A stretch of 64,000 bases of DNA from Cycas panzhihuaensis (Eukaryota; Cycadophyta): NCBI GenBank assembly GCA_023213395.1, contig CM041465.1, forward strand, positions 2,170,001 through 2,234,000. Direction: 5' to 3'. Below the pieces are notes generated by a model. That model searched no databases and was not told the origin of the DNA. It worked only from the letters and a program-made list of their open reading frames with translations. A program made the translations under genes and the position numbers. Within the stretch, counting starts at the first letter, position 1, and every line of letters starts with the position of its first letter. Positions 46,201 to 57,459 of the stretch are shown here, in pieces.

Positions 46201-46617
46201 CCCTGAGGCTTGTCTGACCACCCTGTCGCCCAAGCCCTAGGTCGTCTTACACTTTGATTTATGACCCATTCGCACCTCTGAAACTTGGCTGCTAATGAGG
46301 TAAAACTATGGCACCTACCCCGTGCTTATTCTTTATTTGGTTATGCATATCCTTCTGCATCTTTTGTGGTGGGGGCAGCCCCCCTCGCCTTTCTCGTTCT
46401 TCTAGTCGGTTCCTAGGTGGCTCACAGGTAGCCCCTATGTTGTCTCCACCGTCGCTTTTATATCCACGCGTTCTGCCACGATACTCGCTGGCACCCTTGC
46501 CTACTCTTATGATCTTGATTGATATATCTATATACATATGTGCTACTGATAGTTGTGTTGCACCAGGCTTCTGAGAATGGATACGGAAGGGGGCTTCCAA
46601 GCGGCGAGGCTCTATTA

Positions 46618-46629
46618 CCAAGGGGGCAG
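46618..46629 (+). other. Polypurine tract of A
   Basis: CCAAGGGGGCAG directly precedes the 3' LTR. A second G-rich tract (GGAAGGGGGC, about 46584-46593) follows a copy of the LTR-start motif at 46568-46587. Confidence 0.8.
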
Positions 46630-49348
46630 TATTTCCCAGCTTCTGGGAATGGATACGAAATTACTGACTCAGGTAGGTGCAGGTATGTTTCTCGCTTTGT
46701 TGTCACTTTCTTTTGATGAGTGTTTACTTACATGTCTGCATGTCTGTGACCTTGTAGGTGAATTTGCCTTCGTCTACACTTATTTTAGCCTATGATGACT
46801 ATAGCAGGGGCACACTCCCAGTAAGTGTGGCACCCTGGTGGCCACTCCACTTCTTGCATTCTGCCCTCCTCACTCCAAGATCCACTTGGCTTGTGCCACC
46901 TCTGCCCATGTGATGACCTGTCATTGTTTGGTTGACTTGCCACACCGTTTAAGCCCTATTTTTGCTCTTTTGGACCCGTTTGCTGGCTTCTTTACCCCCG
47001 GGTAGGTGTCTCAGCCCCCTATTGGCCCTTTTTGTTATCTGCCCCTAGCCTAGGCTAGCTGGCCAGGCCTGGTTTTACCTCCAGGCGAATACCACCATGA
47101 TTTTTGCGGTATCGCTAGAAAATCCGCGGTACCACAGATTTTGTGGCAGTATGACTGTTCTAATTTATTTTTTAAAATCCGCCGTGGTAATTTCGTATTT
47201 ATTACGAAACTGCCACGTGTCTCGTGACTTAACTCGCTACCAACTATGCCCTAATCGCTGGCTTTAGGGTTTGGGTTGGGTATTTAAGTCACCATTTACT
47301 CATTTTTGAGAACTTTTGGCTCACTTTTTGGGTTGCTCCTCAAGGAAACCACGCTGTGCTCTGTTATTCTCTGCTACCCTGCATCACATAGGACTGTGCC
47401 TCTCCTCCAATGCCTCTCTTTGGCATGCTTAGGACATCTTCCCAGCCCTTCACACACCTTGGAAAGGGCCCCTTTGGAGAGGTTTTAGTGGATTCTTGCC
47501 CGGGCAGTCATCAAGCATTCCAAGTACAGGTGTTCTTCCTCCAATTCCATTAGCAGGGTTCCAACCCTACTACACCACAGTTTTTGGGCTGATTTCTTAG
47601 CCTCTCCTTACCAGCCCTTGATTGAGGCAAGCGCCTCTCCTCTTCGTCTCAGGTAATCATTGATTTGGGTTATTTTCCTTATGTAATTAATGCCTTGTCT
47701 TGCTTGTCTCCTTGCTTGTCTTTGTAGGGATTATTTTCCTCTTTGTATTTGATTATTTTACTCCTGTTATTAGTGCCCCCTTCCCTGTGTTTATTGCTCA
47801 AGGCAGTGGCAAAGAAGGTTGACATAGGGTTTGGGAGAGAGCTGGGTGGATTCCGTACCACCTTCCACGCTCCTCAAGCAGCTTTTAGCCCCCCAAACCT
47901 TCCCTCTTACCCCGTGCTATCCTTGGCACTCAAACAAGGGTTTGTTGGGCCTCCCTTAGCTCTGAAATCAGTGCTGTCACATGTTGCAGCACTAGTTTGA
48001 GGGCTTGTGCTTAGGTTCGGGCAACTCACATAAGTCCCGACCACTTGTTCTTTGCCTAACCCTTTTCCCGGTAGTCTGGTTTGCTCTTCATAGCACCCCA
48101 GCTTGCCGTAGGTCTTCTTTGGCTCATTTCAACTCTCTTGCTATTATTTTCTAGCCATCCTTCTCAGCCTTGCCCTCGCTACCTTGTGGCCTTTTGGGAG
48201 AGGTTGGGGTTATTCTTTGTGGGAGGTGGGCCACTTCGAGGCTTACCGGTTACTTTCTCTTTGCTTTGGTTGTCCTCCTTTACATATTATCATCATTGTG
48301 TTGATGCTAACATATATGTGTTTAAGTTTATATTTGGTTTATATAGACTTGTATTATTAGGATCTTTCCATTGCATGTTAGTACCCTTTCTTCAGAAAGG
48401 GGGAGGTTGTCGTTTACTTGTAGGTGTTCGAAAGTGCAAAGGACCTTTCTCCATTTGTCCCTTTGTTGGTAAGTGCTCCCATGCATGTTGTACTTTCATA
48501 CCTCATTTATTGCTAGTATTTGGTCTCTTTCTTTCCTTGGTTTTGTACTTTAGTATTTTTCCGGGGAAGGTAAGGGAGCCCCTCATTCTGATCTGTTGCG
48601 ATGCTTCACGACCGCTGTGCCTTGTGGAGTAGCTTTGGGTGCCTCTTGGGAGTGCCATCATCATGACACGCTTCTGTTCCGGGTACACGCTTTCACTCCA
48701 CTCTATCCCCTTTTCCTTTTGAATTTCCTTTACATAAGTAGTAATTAACTCATTGGAAATAGAAAGGAATCAACTTTGTTTTTGGTTCATGCTTTCTTTA
48801 CTTTGTTGCATGCATCTTTTTTACCCATAGGAAAAGGTCTTAGGAAACCGTCCCTTTCATCTTTTCCCTCCCTTTGCTGTGCAAGTTTCCTTCTCTTCTT
48901 ATTATTTGTATGTTTGGTTAGTTTGCTTAGGCATACCTTGACCCACCTCCTTGGGTCATCCCTCTCATTTTCCCTTGGTTCACCATTTTGCTGGATAACC
49001 AAGGTGACCCTGTTCATAGGCCGCTTGCTTGCCTATCCTTCTTTGTTTCCCATTGCTCTAGGGAAACCCCTCGAAGGTTCCTCTCCTTCCCCTTCCAGCC
49101 ATCTAAGGGTGGGAGGATCCTTCCCTTAGGTCAACCCAAGCTAACCCTACACCTCCTCACCTCTTGTTCGAAGTGGGGGGATCACCCTTTAGTAGCTATA
49201 TTCCATTGCAGGTCCTAAACTCGCGCTGCGGTGCATGGGGTGCCCTGCGTGGTATTTACCCTACTTATAGGTCTCTTTCTCAATCATATTATCACCTGGT
49301 CTTACCATACCTATTTAGTTAGGTAGCTATCCCATAGATGCGCATCCA
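46630..49348 (+). repeat. 3' LTR of A
   Basis: It starts TATTTCCCAGC (TG changed to TA) and ends GATGCGCATCCA. It includes the G-box at 47212-47221, TATTTAAG at 47281-47288 and the 75-bp intron-like module at 47653-47727. Colinear with the 5' LTR over its full length. Confidence 0.95.
47281..47288 (+). promoter_or_regulatory. TATA element of the A/B family LTR
   Basis: TATTTAAG lies 651 bases into the LTR. The same element is at 53053-53060 in B, with the G-box about 70 bases upstream in each. Confidence 0.6.
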
Positions 49349-49353
49349 ACTAC

Positions 49354-50484
49354 CATGCGAGAAGAATTTAACTCAAGACTACCAAACCTAGCATCGCATG
49401 ATGATGTCCAAAATATAATTAAGAGGTTAAACAACTTCTCTTCTCCACCACTAGTCAGCCCTACACAACAATAAATCGTGCCTCTGCCTCCACGTCAGTA
49501 ATATCCATTTCATCATAAGATCAACATACCCACATTTGATCTAGATCTCAATAGGGATAGCGCACAAAGTTGGATTAGCAAGCTAGAGTCCTACTTTACA
49601 CTCAACCCAATGTCAATAAATGAACAACTTACATTTGCTTCCATCCACTTAGATGGGAAGGCAGATCATTGGTTTCGATGGTGGAAGTGGGAGTACCCCT
49701 CTAGCCAGTCTTGGGCACACCTCTTTACTTGTTTTTTCGATTAGTATGAAGACACTTGAAACTAATCTTTTTTTACACAGCTAACACATTTGAAGCAAGT
49801 ATCCTCTGTCAAAGTTTACACTAATGAGTTCTAATCTTTACCTAAGTGGGTTGATCAACAACTTGATAAACAGATAGAGATAGATACGTATGTGTCTGGG
49901 CTTAAAGAACATATCTAAATGTGCCTGAAGACAGTCTCCTTATCTACTCTAAAAAATGCAATTAATATAGCTAAAGCAGTAGAAGTAGAGTTTGCCATCG
50001 AAAGACCTCCATTCATATGAGACTCCACTTGGCTTTCATGATCTTGACAAGCTGATATGGCCTAGTCCCAAAAACCATGTCCAATTGAATACTAATGATC
50101 ATGCCCATGACTAGAGGACTCCCCAGCTATATCTCTTGAGTAGCATATAGAGGAACCATCTTCGAAGCCCATACACATCACTCCAGTAGAGGCACAACGT
50201 CGTCGAGAAGCTGGTCTATGTATGCAATGTTCTAAGAAATGGATGACTGGTCACAGTAGAATTTGCAAAGCTAGGATGATGGTCTTCACAATTGACCCAG
50301 GCTTATCTTTGGAAGATGACCTTGAGATTGAGCATGAATATGATGATGAATCCCAAGACCACCCTACTCATGAGTTGCCCCCAAACCCTAAGCCTAAAGT
50401 TTCCTTATCAACAGTTACCTCCATTGCATATCTTGAACTACTTCGAGTCAAGGGAATACTTAAGAAACCCCAATTACCATTTTG
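49354..50484 (+). pseudogene. H gag, main piece
   Basis: It continues MREEFNSRLPNLASHDDVQ after the element A insertion. The capsid core follows (INIPTFDLDLNRDSAQSWIS, LTFASIHLDGKADHWF, WAHLFTCFFD) and a zinc knuckle at about 50216-50275 (LCMQCSKKWMTGHSRIC). The last part (50290-50480) is acidic, then PKPKVSLSTVTSIAYLELLR leads into protease. Several TAG/TAA stops make it non-functional. It would form the capsid of the H particle. Confidence 0.82.
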
Positions 50485-50730
50485 ATTGATGATGGCATGT
50501 CACTAAATTTCATCGAGATCTTCATTGCTTGATAGTTGAATCTTTATATAGAACCTAAAAAAGTCTTTACTTACTCCTTACCTGGTAATCACACCCTCCA
50601 TTATGCTGGAACAATAAAAAACCTCACGGTCCACATTGGCTCATATACCTTCATCTCTGATTTTTATGCCTTGTCCATAGGTGGCTTAGATGTAATTCTT
50701 GGCATATAATGGCTCCAGACTCTAGGAACT
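50485..50730 (+). pseudogene. H protease
   Basis: The frame gives ILIDDGMSLNFI, where LIDSGSTHNFI-like sequence is usual; the DSG site reads DDG. It continues with FTYSLPGNHTL, LTVHIGSYTFISDFYALSIGG and LDVILGI-stop-WLQTLG, the C-terminal flap and hydrophobic end of a retropepsin. Two stops follow the active site. Fused to gag and RT in the intact element. Confidence 0.75.
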
Positions 50731-51059
50731 TATAGCACCAATAACTCACCCATAGCCCCCTTCATTAAGTTTAAAGATCACATGGGCCACTCTCATAAAC
50801 TTTATGGGATACAAGCCCCCCCAAACAAAGAAATCTCACCCACCTGAATGCGCCGCCAACTCAATGGTAACATAGGATACATCATTCATCTTAACCATAT
50901 CCAGCCCCCTTCGGGTATCCACCCTGATATCCAACAAGTATTAGATTGATACCAATCGGTATTTGCTTCGTTACTTGCTAGCCCCCCGCTTGATCGAGGT
51001 TTTTACCATACTATTAAGTTACAAAGTGCACACAACCCGATTAGCCTTTGACCATATAG

Positions 51060-51774
51060 GAACTCCTATTTCCAAAAAAATGAAATAAAAAAAATCACAA
51101 GGGAGTTATTGGACATAGGTATTATCCAACCTAGTAAAAGCCCGTATACGTCACCCATCGTTTTAGTTCGCAAAAAGGATGGCTCTTTCTAACTTTGTTT
51201 TGACTATTATGTGCTTAATAAAATTACCATAAAAAATAAGTTTCCCATACCACAAATCGATGACATGTTAGATAAAATCCATGGGACTGCAATTTTCACC
51301 AAACTTGATTTACAGTCAAGATATTACGAAATCCCTATCTTGCTAGAGGATCAACATAAAATAACTTTTCAAACCTACCATGGCCACTTTGAGTTCTAGG
51401 TCATGCCCTTTGGCCTATGTAATGCTCCAGCCACCTTTCAGGCCTTCATGAATAAGATCTTTTCCCCATACCTGCAAAAAATTATCATCATCTTCTTTGA
51501 TGATATTCTTATTTATAGCTCAAACATGCCTGCTCACATCCCGCATCTAGAAATGGTCCTTCAAATCCTAACTGAAAATAAATTGTATGCTAAATTCTCC
51601 AAATGTGAGTTTGGGAAATCTAAACTACAATGCCTTGGTCATATTATATCCTTTGCAGGGGTTCAGGTGGACCTTGATGAAATCTCTATCATCACTAATT
51701 GGCTAACCCTAAAAACCTTGACCCAATTGTGGGCTTTCCTAGGACTTATCAGATTCTATCATCAGTTCATTTGA
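51060..51774 (+). pseudogene. H reverse transcriptase
   Basis: Blocks in order: ELLDIGIIQPSKSPYTSPIV, VRKKDGSF-stop-LCFDYYVLN, FPIPQIDDMLDKIHGTAIFT, KLDLQSRYYEIP, TFQTYHGHFEF-stop-VMPFGLCNAPATFQAFMN. The catalytic FFDDILIYS has its aspartates at 51499-51504. Then HLEMVLQIL, KCEFGKSKLQCLGHIIS and WAFLGLIRFYHQFI follow. Both catalytic Asp are kept. Stops at codons that are normally Arg, Gln or Glu suggest point decay only. It copied H RNA into DNA. Confidence 0.88.
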
Positions 51775-52409
51775 AATTATGCCACACTAACCACCCCCTT
51801 AACCCACTTACTTTAGAAGGATTCCTTCCAATGGTCCCCCTCAACTAATGAGGCCTTCCTCCATCTAGAGGAGGTCATGAACACCACCCTAGTTTTGGCC
51901 TCTCTTGACTTTTCTTGGCCTTTCCAATTAGAATGTGATACCTCCAAGTTTGGATTAGGTGCAGTCTTAATGTAGGCCTTCCACCCCATTGCCTTCGAAA
52001 GTCAGAAACTCAAAGATCATGAGTGTAGAATGTATACCTATCAAAAAGAAATGCGGGCCATCCTCCATGCTATTGAAAAGTGGCAATAGTACCTACTTGG
52101 TTCTAAATTTACTATCCTTACTGATCATCATAGCCTTCGTCGCTTACTAGATCGGTCCTCTCAGAAGAGCAGGTTAAATGGGTCGACCGCCTCCAAGTTT
52201 TTGATTTTACAATCACATATAAAAAGGGAAAAGATAACATTGTGGCAGATTCTCTCTCAAGGCTACCTTCACGTCCACTTAACGATAACACCAGTCACAC
52301 TAAGGACCCCACCATTTATGCCATTTCTTCCCCACAACTAATAAGGATACAAGATTTAGCCATGGATAACCAAACCCAACCTGATTTTATGCATTGGGCT
52401 AATAAGGTC
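51775..52409 (+). pseudogene. H RNase H and start of the integrase linker
   Basis: It reads FPFQLECDTSKFGLGAVLM (first catalytic Asp in CDTS), AFHPIAFESQKL, YQKEMRAILHAIEKW and FTILTDHHSLRRLLD, a conventional gypsy RNase H. A frameshift lies near 52160. After DSLSRLPSRPL comes the linker to integrase (QPDFMHWANKV), where element B is inserted. Integrase itself should lie to the right of the window. Confidence 0.85.
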
Positions 52410-54987
52410 TGTTTCCCAGCTTCCGGGAATGGATACGGAATCACCGACTCAGGTAAGTGCAGGTATGTTTCTCGCATTGTCATTCGCTTTCTTTTGATGA
52501 GTGTTTGCTTGCATGTCTGCATGTGTGTGGCTTTGTGGGCGACTTTGTCGTCATCCACACTTATTTTAGCCTATGACGACTATAGCAGGGGCACACTCCC
52601 AGTGAGTGTGGCACCCTGGTGGCCACTTCACTTCCCGCATCTTCCCTCCTCGCTTCAAGATCCACTAGGTTTACGCCATCTCCGCCCATGTGATGACCCA
52701 TCATCTTTTGGTCAACTTGCCACTCTATTCGAGCCCTACTTTCGCTCCGTTGGACCCATTTGTTGGCTTGTTTACCCCTGGGTAGGTGTCTCAGCCCCCC
52801 ATTGGCCCTTTCTGTCATCTAACCCCCCAGTCAGCCGGGTCGGGCCTATTTTTGCCTCGGGTTCAGACCAGAATTTCTACTGATGGTAGGAATATTCGTG
52901 ATCTGCTGAGTTTGCAAGACGATCTGTTGTTATAATTTATTTTTTAAAATCCGCCGTGGTAATTTTGCATTTATTGTAAAACTGCCACGTGGCTTGCGAC
53001 TTGACTCTCTCCCAGTCGTGCCCTAATCGCTTGCTTTAGGGTTTAGGTTGGCTATTTAAGGCATGAATTACTCATTTTTGGAACTTTTTTGGCTCATTCT
53101 TGAATTGCTCCTCAAGGAAACACGGCTGCGCTCTACCCTTTTCTGCTGCTCTGCTGCTATCACAGGACATGCGCCCCTCCTACGGTGCCCTGATCTCCTT
53201 TGGTGTGGCTAGGACATTCTCCCAGCCCCTCATGCACCTTGGAGAGGGCCCCTTGGAGAGGTTCTAGTAGATCTTTACCCAGGCAGTCCTCAAGTACTCC
53301 AAGTACAGGTGTTTCCCTTCTAATCTCCTTAGCAGGGTCCCAAACCTGCTGTACTCCAGATCTGGGATGATTTCTCAGCCCCCCTCTTCGCTGCCCCTTG
53401 GCTGAGGCAAGTCCCTTGCCTCCATCATTTAGGTATTTCTTGATTTACATTGCTTTCCTTGTGATATTAATGCTCCATCTTGCTTGCTCCTTGCTTGTTC
53501 TTGTGAGTTTGGTTCTTTTCCTTTTAGTAGGCTGTTTTGCCACTGTCTTTGTGCCTCTTGCTTGCGTTTGCTGCTCAAGGCAGCGGCATTGAGGGTTGGC
53601 ATAAGCTTTGGGAAGGAGCTGGGTGGATTCCGTACCACCTTCCACACTCCCTAGGCGGCTCAAGGCCCCCCAAATCCTCCCTCTCACCTCGTGCTGTCCT
53701 TGGCACACAAACAAGGGCTTGTTGGCCCTCTTTTGGCCACTGAAATCAGCGCTGTCACAAGTTGCAGTGCTTATTTGAGGGCTTAGGTTCAGGTTTGGGA
53801 AACATTCATAAGTGCCAACCACTAGTCTTCACCCAACTTTCTTCCCGGCTACCCGGTTTGCTCTTCATAGCTTCCCGGTTTGCCGTAGGCATTTCTTGGC
53901 TCCTCTTTGCCTCCTTGTTGCCATTTCCAGCCGTCTCTTTTGGCCTTGCCTTGGCTGCCTTGTGGCTCTTAGGGGGAGGTTAGGGCATCATTTGTGGGAG
54001 GTGGGCCACTCTGAGGCTTACTGGTCATTTACCTTTGCTTTCATTACTCTCTTTTGCGTACTTTCACCATTGGATTGATACTAACACGTGTATTTAGATT
54101 CATATTTGTACTATTTATACGTATGTTGTTAGAATCTTGTATTGCATGTTAGTATCCTTCCTTCGGGAAGGAAGAGGCTACCATTGCTTGCAGGTGGAGA
54201 GTGTGGAGGATATTGTCCATTAGCTCCATTGCCGGTAAGTGCCCTCATGTGTATCGTACTTTCACACTTCTTCATTTATTAGCATTTACTTCCTTTCTTC
54301 CCTTGGCATCATATTTGGTATTTTCCGGGGAAGGTAAAGGAGCCCCTTTTCAATCCACCGCAACATCCCGCATTCAATGCACCGCGTGGAGTAGCTTGGT
54401 GCCCCTCGAGAAGGCCTTTGTCACGCACGCCCTCGGTCCAGGTGCACATCTTACTCTACCTTGCTATCCTTTTTTCCTTTTGATTTCTCCTTTAGTAATT
54501 AACACATTGGAAAACAAAAGGGGAAATTTGATCTTGCTTTGATTATGCTCTATTTGTTTTAGTACACGCATCTTTGCCATTTATAGGAAAGGCTATAGGA
54601 ACCCCCCTTCTCTACCTTTCCTCTTCTCTTCTTAGCTACTCAAGCCTCTTGCCTCCCGCGTTACTTGTGTACCTGGTTAGCTTGTTTAGGTACACCCTTG
54701 ATCTATTTTCCTTGGATCTTTTCCTTCCCCTTCCAGCCACCCAAGGGTGGGAGGGTCTTGTCCCTAGGTCAACCCAGGTTTGCCCTACGCATCTTCACCC
54801 TTTGTTCGAAGTGGTGGAGGATCACTTGTTAGTAGCCATATTCCATTGCAGATCTTGAACTCGCGCTCCGGCGCACGGGGTGCTCTGCGTGGTAATTACT
54901 TCCCTCATAGGTTTCACCTTCAGTTATATCACCACCCACTCTCACCACACCTATTAGTTAGGTAGCTATCCCGTAGACGCGTGTCCA
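52410..54987 (+). repeat. 5' LTR of B
   Basis: 2578 bp, ending GCGTGTCCA before the primer site. It contains the G-box (52984-52993), TATTTAAG (53053-53060), and intron-like modules at 53433-53507 (75 bp, as in A) and 54442-54586. Confidence 0.95.
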
Positions 54988-54988
54988 C

Positions 54989-55006
54989 TGGCGACCATAC
55001 TGGGGA
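54989..55006 (+). other. Primer-binding site of B
   Basis: TGGCGACCATACTGGGGA, identical to that of A. Confidence 0.8.
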
Positions 55007-55152
55007 CTGCCAGTAAGGGAGCTAGTTTCCGCTCTCTTCCATTGGTTTTGCTACCTTCTTGTGATCCTTTTATACCTATTTCGATCTCTAAGTTGGGCAG
55101 CCCCTAACGCGTGTGCCTTTTTCTTTTCCCTAATATTGTCCGTTGATCTTGC

Positions 55153-57459
55153 ATGCGGCGCTTTTCTCGTCGTTTGCGCGGTCTACCTCCATTGTTAGAA
55201 GACCCCAAGTATCACCCTCTTCCTTCGTCAGATTCTGATCTAACTATAGAGGGGTACTCTTCTGATTGGGCCTACCACACTTCAACTTTAGAAATCCATG
55301 CTTTTCCTTCCTCTATTCTCAGGTCCACCCAAGAGGGTGATGAACCCCTTTATTACCCAAATGACTAACATCTCTCTCTCGATGTCCATCCCTCTACCCA
55401 TGCCGTAGAAGGATCTGCTCCTCTTGAGACTTGCTACATATTTGGTGACTCTTATGAGGAGCATTCCGAGGAACCTACTTTGTTCGAGGTCGGAGTTACC
55501 TCTTACGAGTACGTAGGAACCCCTCCCGTTGACGTAGTTAAAGCTCTCAACGAGTGTCGCCGCATGGTATGCTTGCAACCACATCTTGGATGGATTGAGG
55601 GTGCCCTCCGTGGAGGAGCCTCTTCCTCTTTCGCTCCTCCCCTGCATGCCTCATCCTCATCTACTCTCCCTTTGACAACGAATCCCTTTGTGCCTATGCA
55701 TGTGTCCCGCTCCTTTCCTATTCCTGCAGTGGGGGCACGTGTTGCGCCTTCCATTTCTCGTCGAGGTCCTAGTGTTTCGGGATCTCCCCGTGGTGTGTCT
55801 TTCTCTCAATTAAAGGTTAGCATACCTGTTCCTAACCAAGACAATGTGCCATCCCCTAATGTGGCGCATACCGCTCCTAGTAGGCCTGCCGGTCCTACTA
55901 GCATTCCAACCACTAGTCATGTGGGATCCGCTCCCGCACATCCTCAAACCCAACACGTTGGTGCTTCCTTCTACGTTCCCCCAAGGTATGCTTCTCAACC
56001 TTGGGGGCAGGGTAGAGGAAGCCATTTCCCAGTTTATGGGGTGGATCCGCTGCACCCATATGGGGTCGCTCCACCTACGGGTGGCCCATATGGGCAAAAC
56101 CCAGTTCCACATCCATCTTGCCCATTATCCAATGCAATTCCATGTATTGTGCCTTCGCAAGGGAACCCGACTCCCTTCCAAGGCACCTACCCCCACGCCT
56201 CTTTTCAGTAAGGGGCGTTTCCTCAAGGAGGGATGGGTGTTCCACCCTCATCCGCTCTTTGTTCATTACCTACTATGACATACGTTGACCCTACGGTTTA
56301 GGTAAGGGCACGCCCCTTCATGGACTTTAGGTCAACACCTCTTTCCATTGAGGCGTTATGAACCAACCTGCCGCCTCATCCCCCTGAAGTTCCTAGATTT
56401 GATGGAACTTTGTCGCAAGACCCGGCGGAGCATGTGCGTAGGTTTTCTATGGCATGCATCGATTACTGGGCTTACGACCACATTTTAATGAAATTATTCC
56501 CACGATCCCTGCAGGGTGATGCCCTCAAGTGGTTCTACCATCTCCCTGCCCATTCTATCCATTCATTCTAGCAATTGGTGGACGAGTTCATCAACTATTT
56601 TGATGTAGCCCATCCATTCGAGAGCGGAATGAAGTCACTCCTTTCGCTCAAACAAGGTCACGATGAGATGAATCGTGACTTTGTGCGGTGATTCCACGAC
56701 TTGCTTCACTCCACTAAGGTAAAATTGCCCGAGGAGCTGAAGCGAGACCTTTTCGTCAACACACTTCATCTCGAAGTTCATGTGGAAGTCCTCAAGATGG
56801 GGGCGACCACATGTGACTCCACGATCGCCAAGTGTTTGGCGTTGGAGGCTATGGAGATCCAAGCTGGTCTCAAGAAACCTCTTAAGCCCTCACAACGCCG
56901 TGAGGCACCACCCCCAGCCAAGGATACCAAACCTTCCCAACCTACCTAGTCTTCCTCTCATCCGACCGGGAGGACTTTAGACCCTCTCACATCAACTATA
57001 CGCTAATTCGAGCGTACGATGAAGGAACTCAAGCTTCAGGCTCCTTCATCCCTTACATCCAATAAACAAGTCCAACAAACTACCCAAGCTCCTCTCCCTA
57101 GGAATGGAAACGCCCAATCCTCTCAAACGTGAAGGTTAGACCCTTCGCTTGAGAAGAAGTGGTGCTCCGTTCATGGGGAGTGCTTCCACGACGATTCGCA
57201 TTATAGGGCCCAGCATCCAAAGGATGCCCCTCGACGCGATTCTTCCCTCAAACGGGCCTCAAGGCCTAATTTGGATCAACCAGTTCACAAGGATCCATTC
57301 CCTAAACATGGGGAACGTGATCGTAATACCCAAACCAAGAGCAACCAGAACCGAGGAAGATCGCCTGATCCTCGTCCTTCCCGCGACAAAGGGAAGGGTG
57401 CCCGTAACTCGTCTTCTTCCTCTTGTTCTCTTAGCAGTCGCACCCCGTCACGTTCGTGA
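55153..57459 (+). pseudogene. Element B gag
   Basis: Starts MRRFSRRLRGLPPLLEDPKY at 55153. It has the same layout as A gag: Ser/Pro-rich first half (PFVPMHVSRSFPIPAVGARV), GVAPPTGGPYGQNPVPHPS, capsid core at about 56380-56860 (DHILMKLFPRSLQGDALKWF), basic region and zinc knuckle near 57160-57200 (CSVHGECFHDDSHY, last Cys changed to Tyr). Stops lie at 55366, 56208-56210, 56579-56581, 56689-56691 and 57457-57459 among others. The frame is the same as that of protease and RT, so gag and pol were one continuous frame in the ancestor, unless the TGA at 57457 is an original gag terminator. Confidence 0.88.

Larger units (their letters stand above)
32487..49348 (+). mobile_element. Complete Tat-like Ty3/gypsy element A with antisense PMD gene and second RNase H
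   Basis: 16,862 bp bounded by LTRs of 2721 and 2719 bp. The flanking target duplication is GCTAC (32482-32486) and ACTAC (49349-49353), one transition apart. Order: 5' LTR, primer site, gag, protease, RT, RNase H, integrase, convergent antisense PMD gene, second RNase H, polypurine tract, 3' LTR. The large LTRs, Tat/Ogre-type primer site, second RNase H and antisense extra gene all place it in the Tat lineage (established features of that lineage). Sampled LTR segments differ by about 5 percent, mostly transitions. All genes carry stops. Confidence 0.95.
30670..52409 (+). mobile_element. Chromovirus-like Ty3/gypsy element H, split by A and B
   Basis: The visible pieces are the 5' LTR and primer site (30670-31089), leader, gag start (32366-32486), [element A], rest of gag, protease, RT, RNase H (49354-52409), then [element B]. 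Across the A insertion the gag frame joins exactly: VAT|MREEFNSRLPN is restored when A and one copy of its target duplication are removed. RT precedes integrase, as in gypsy elements, and the gag zinc knuckle and RT resemble chromoviruses (inference). Integrase and the 3' LTR are to the right of the window. It interrupts the M1 LTR. Confidence 0.85.
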
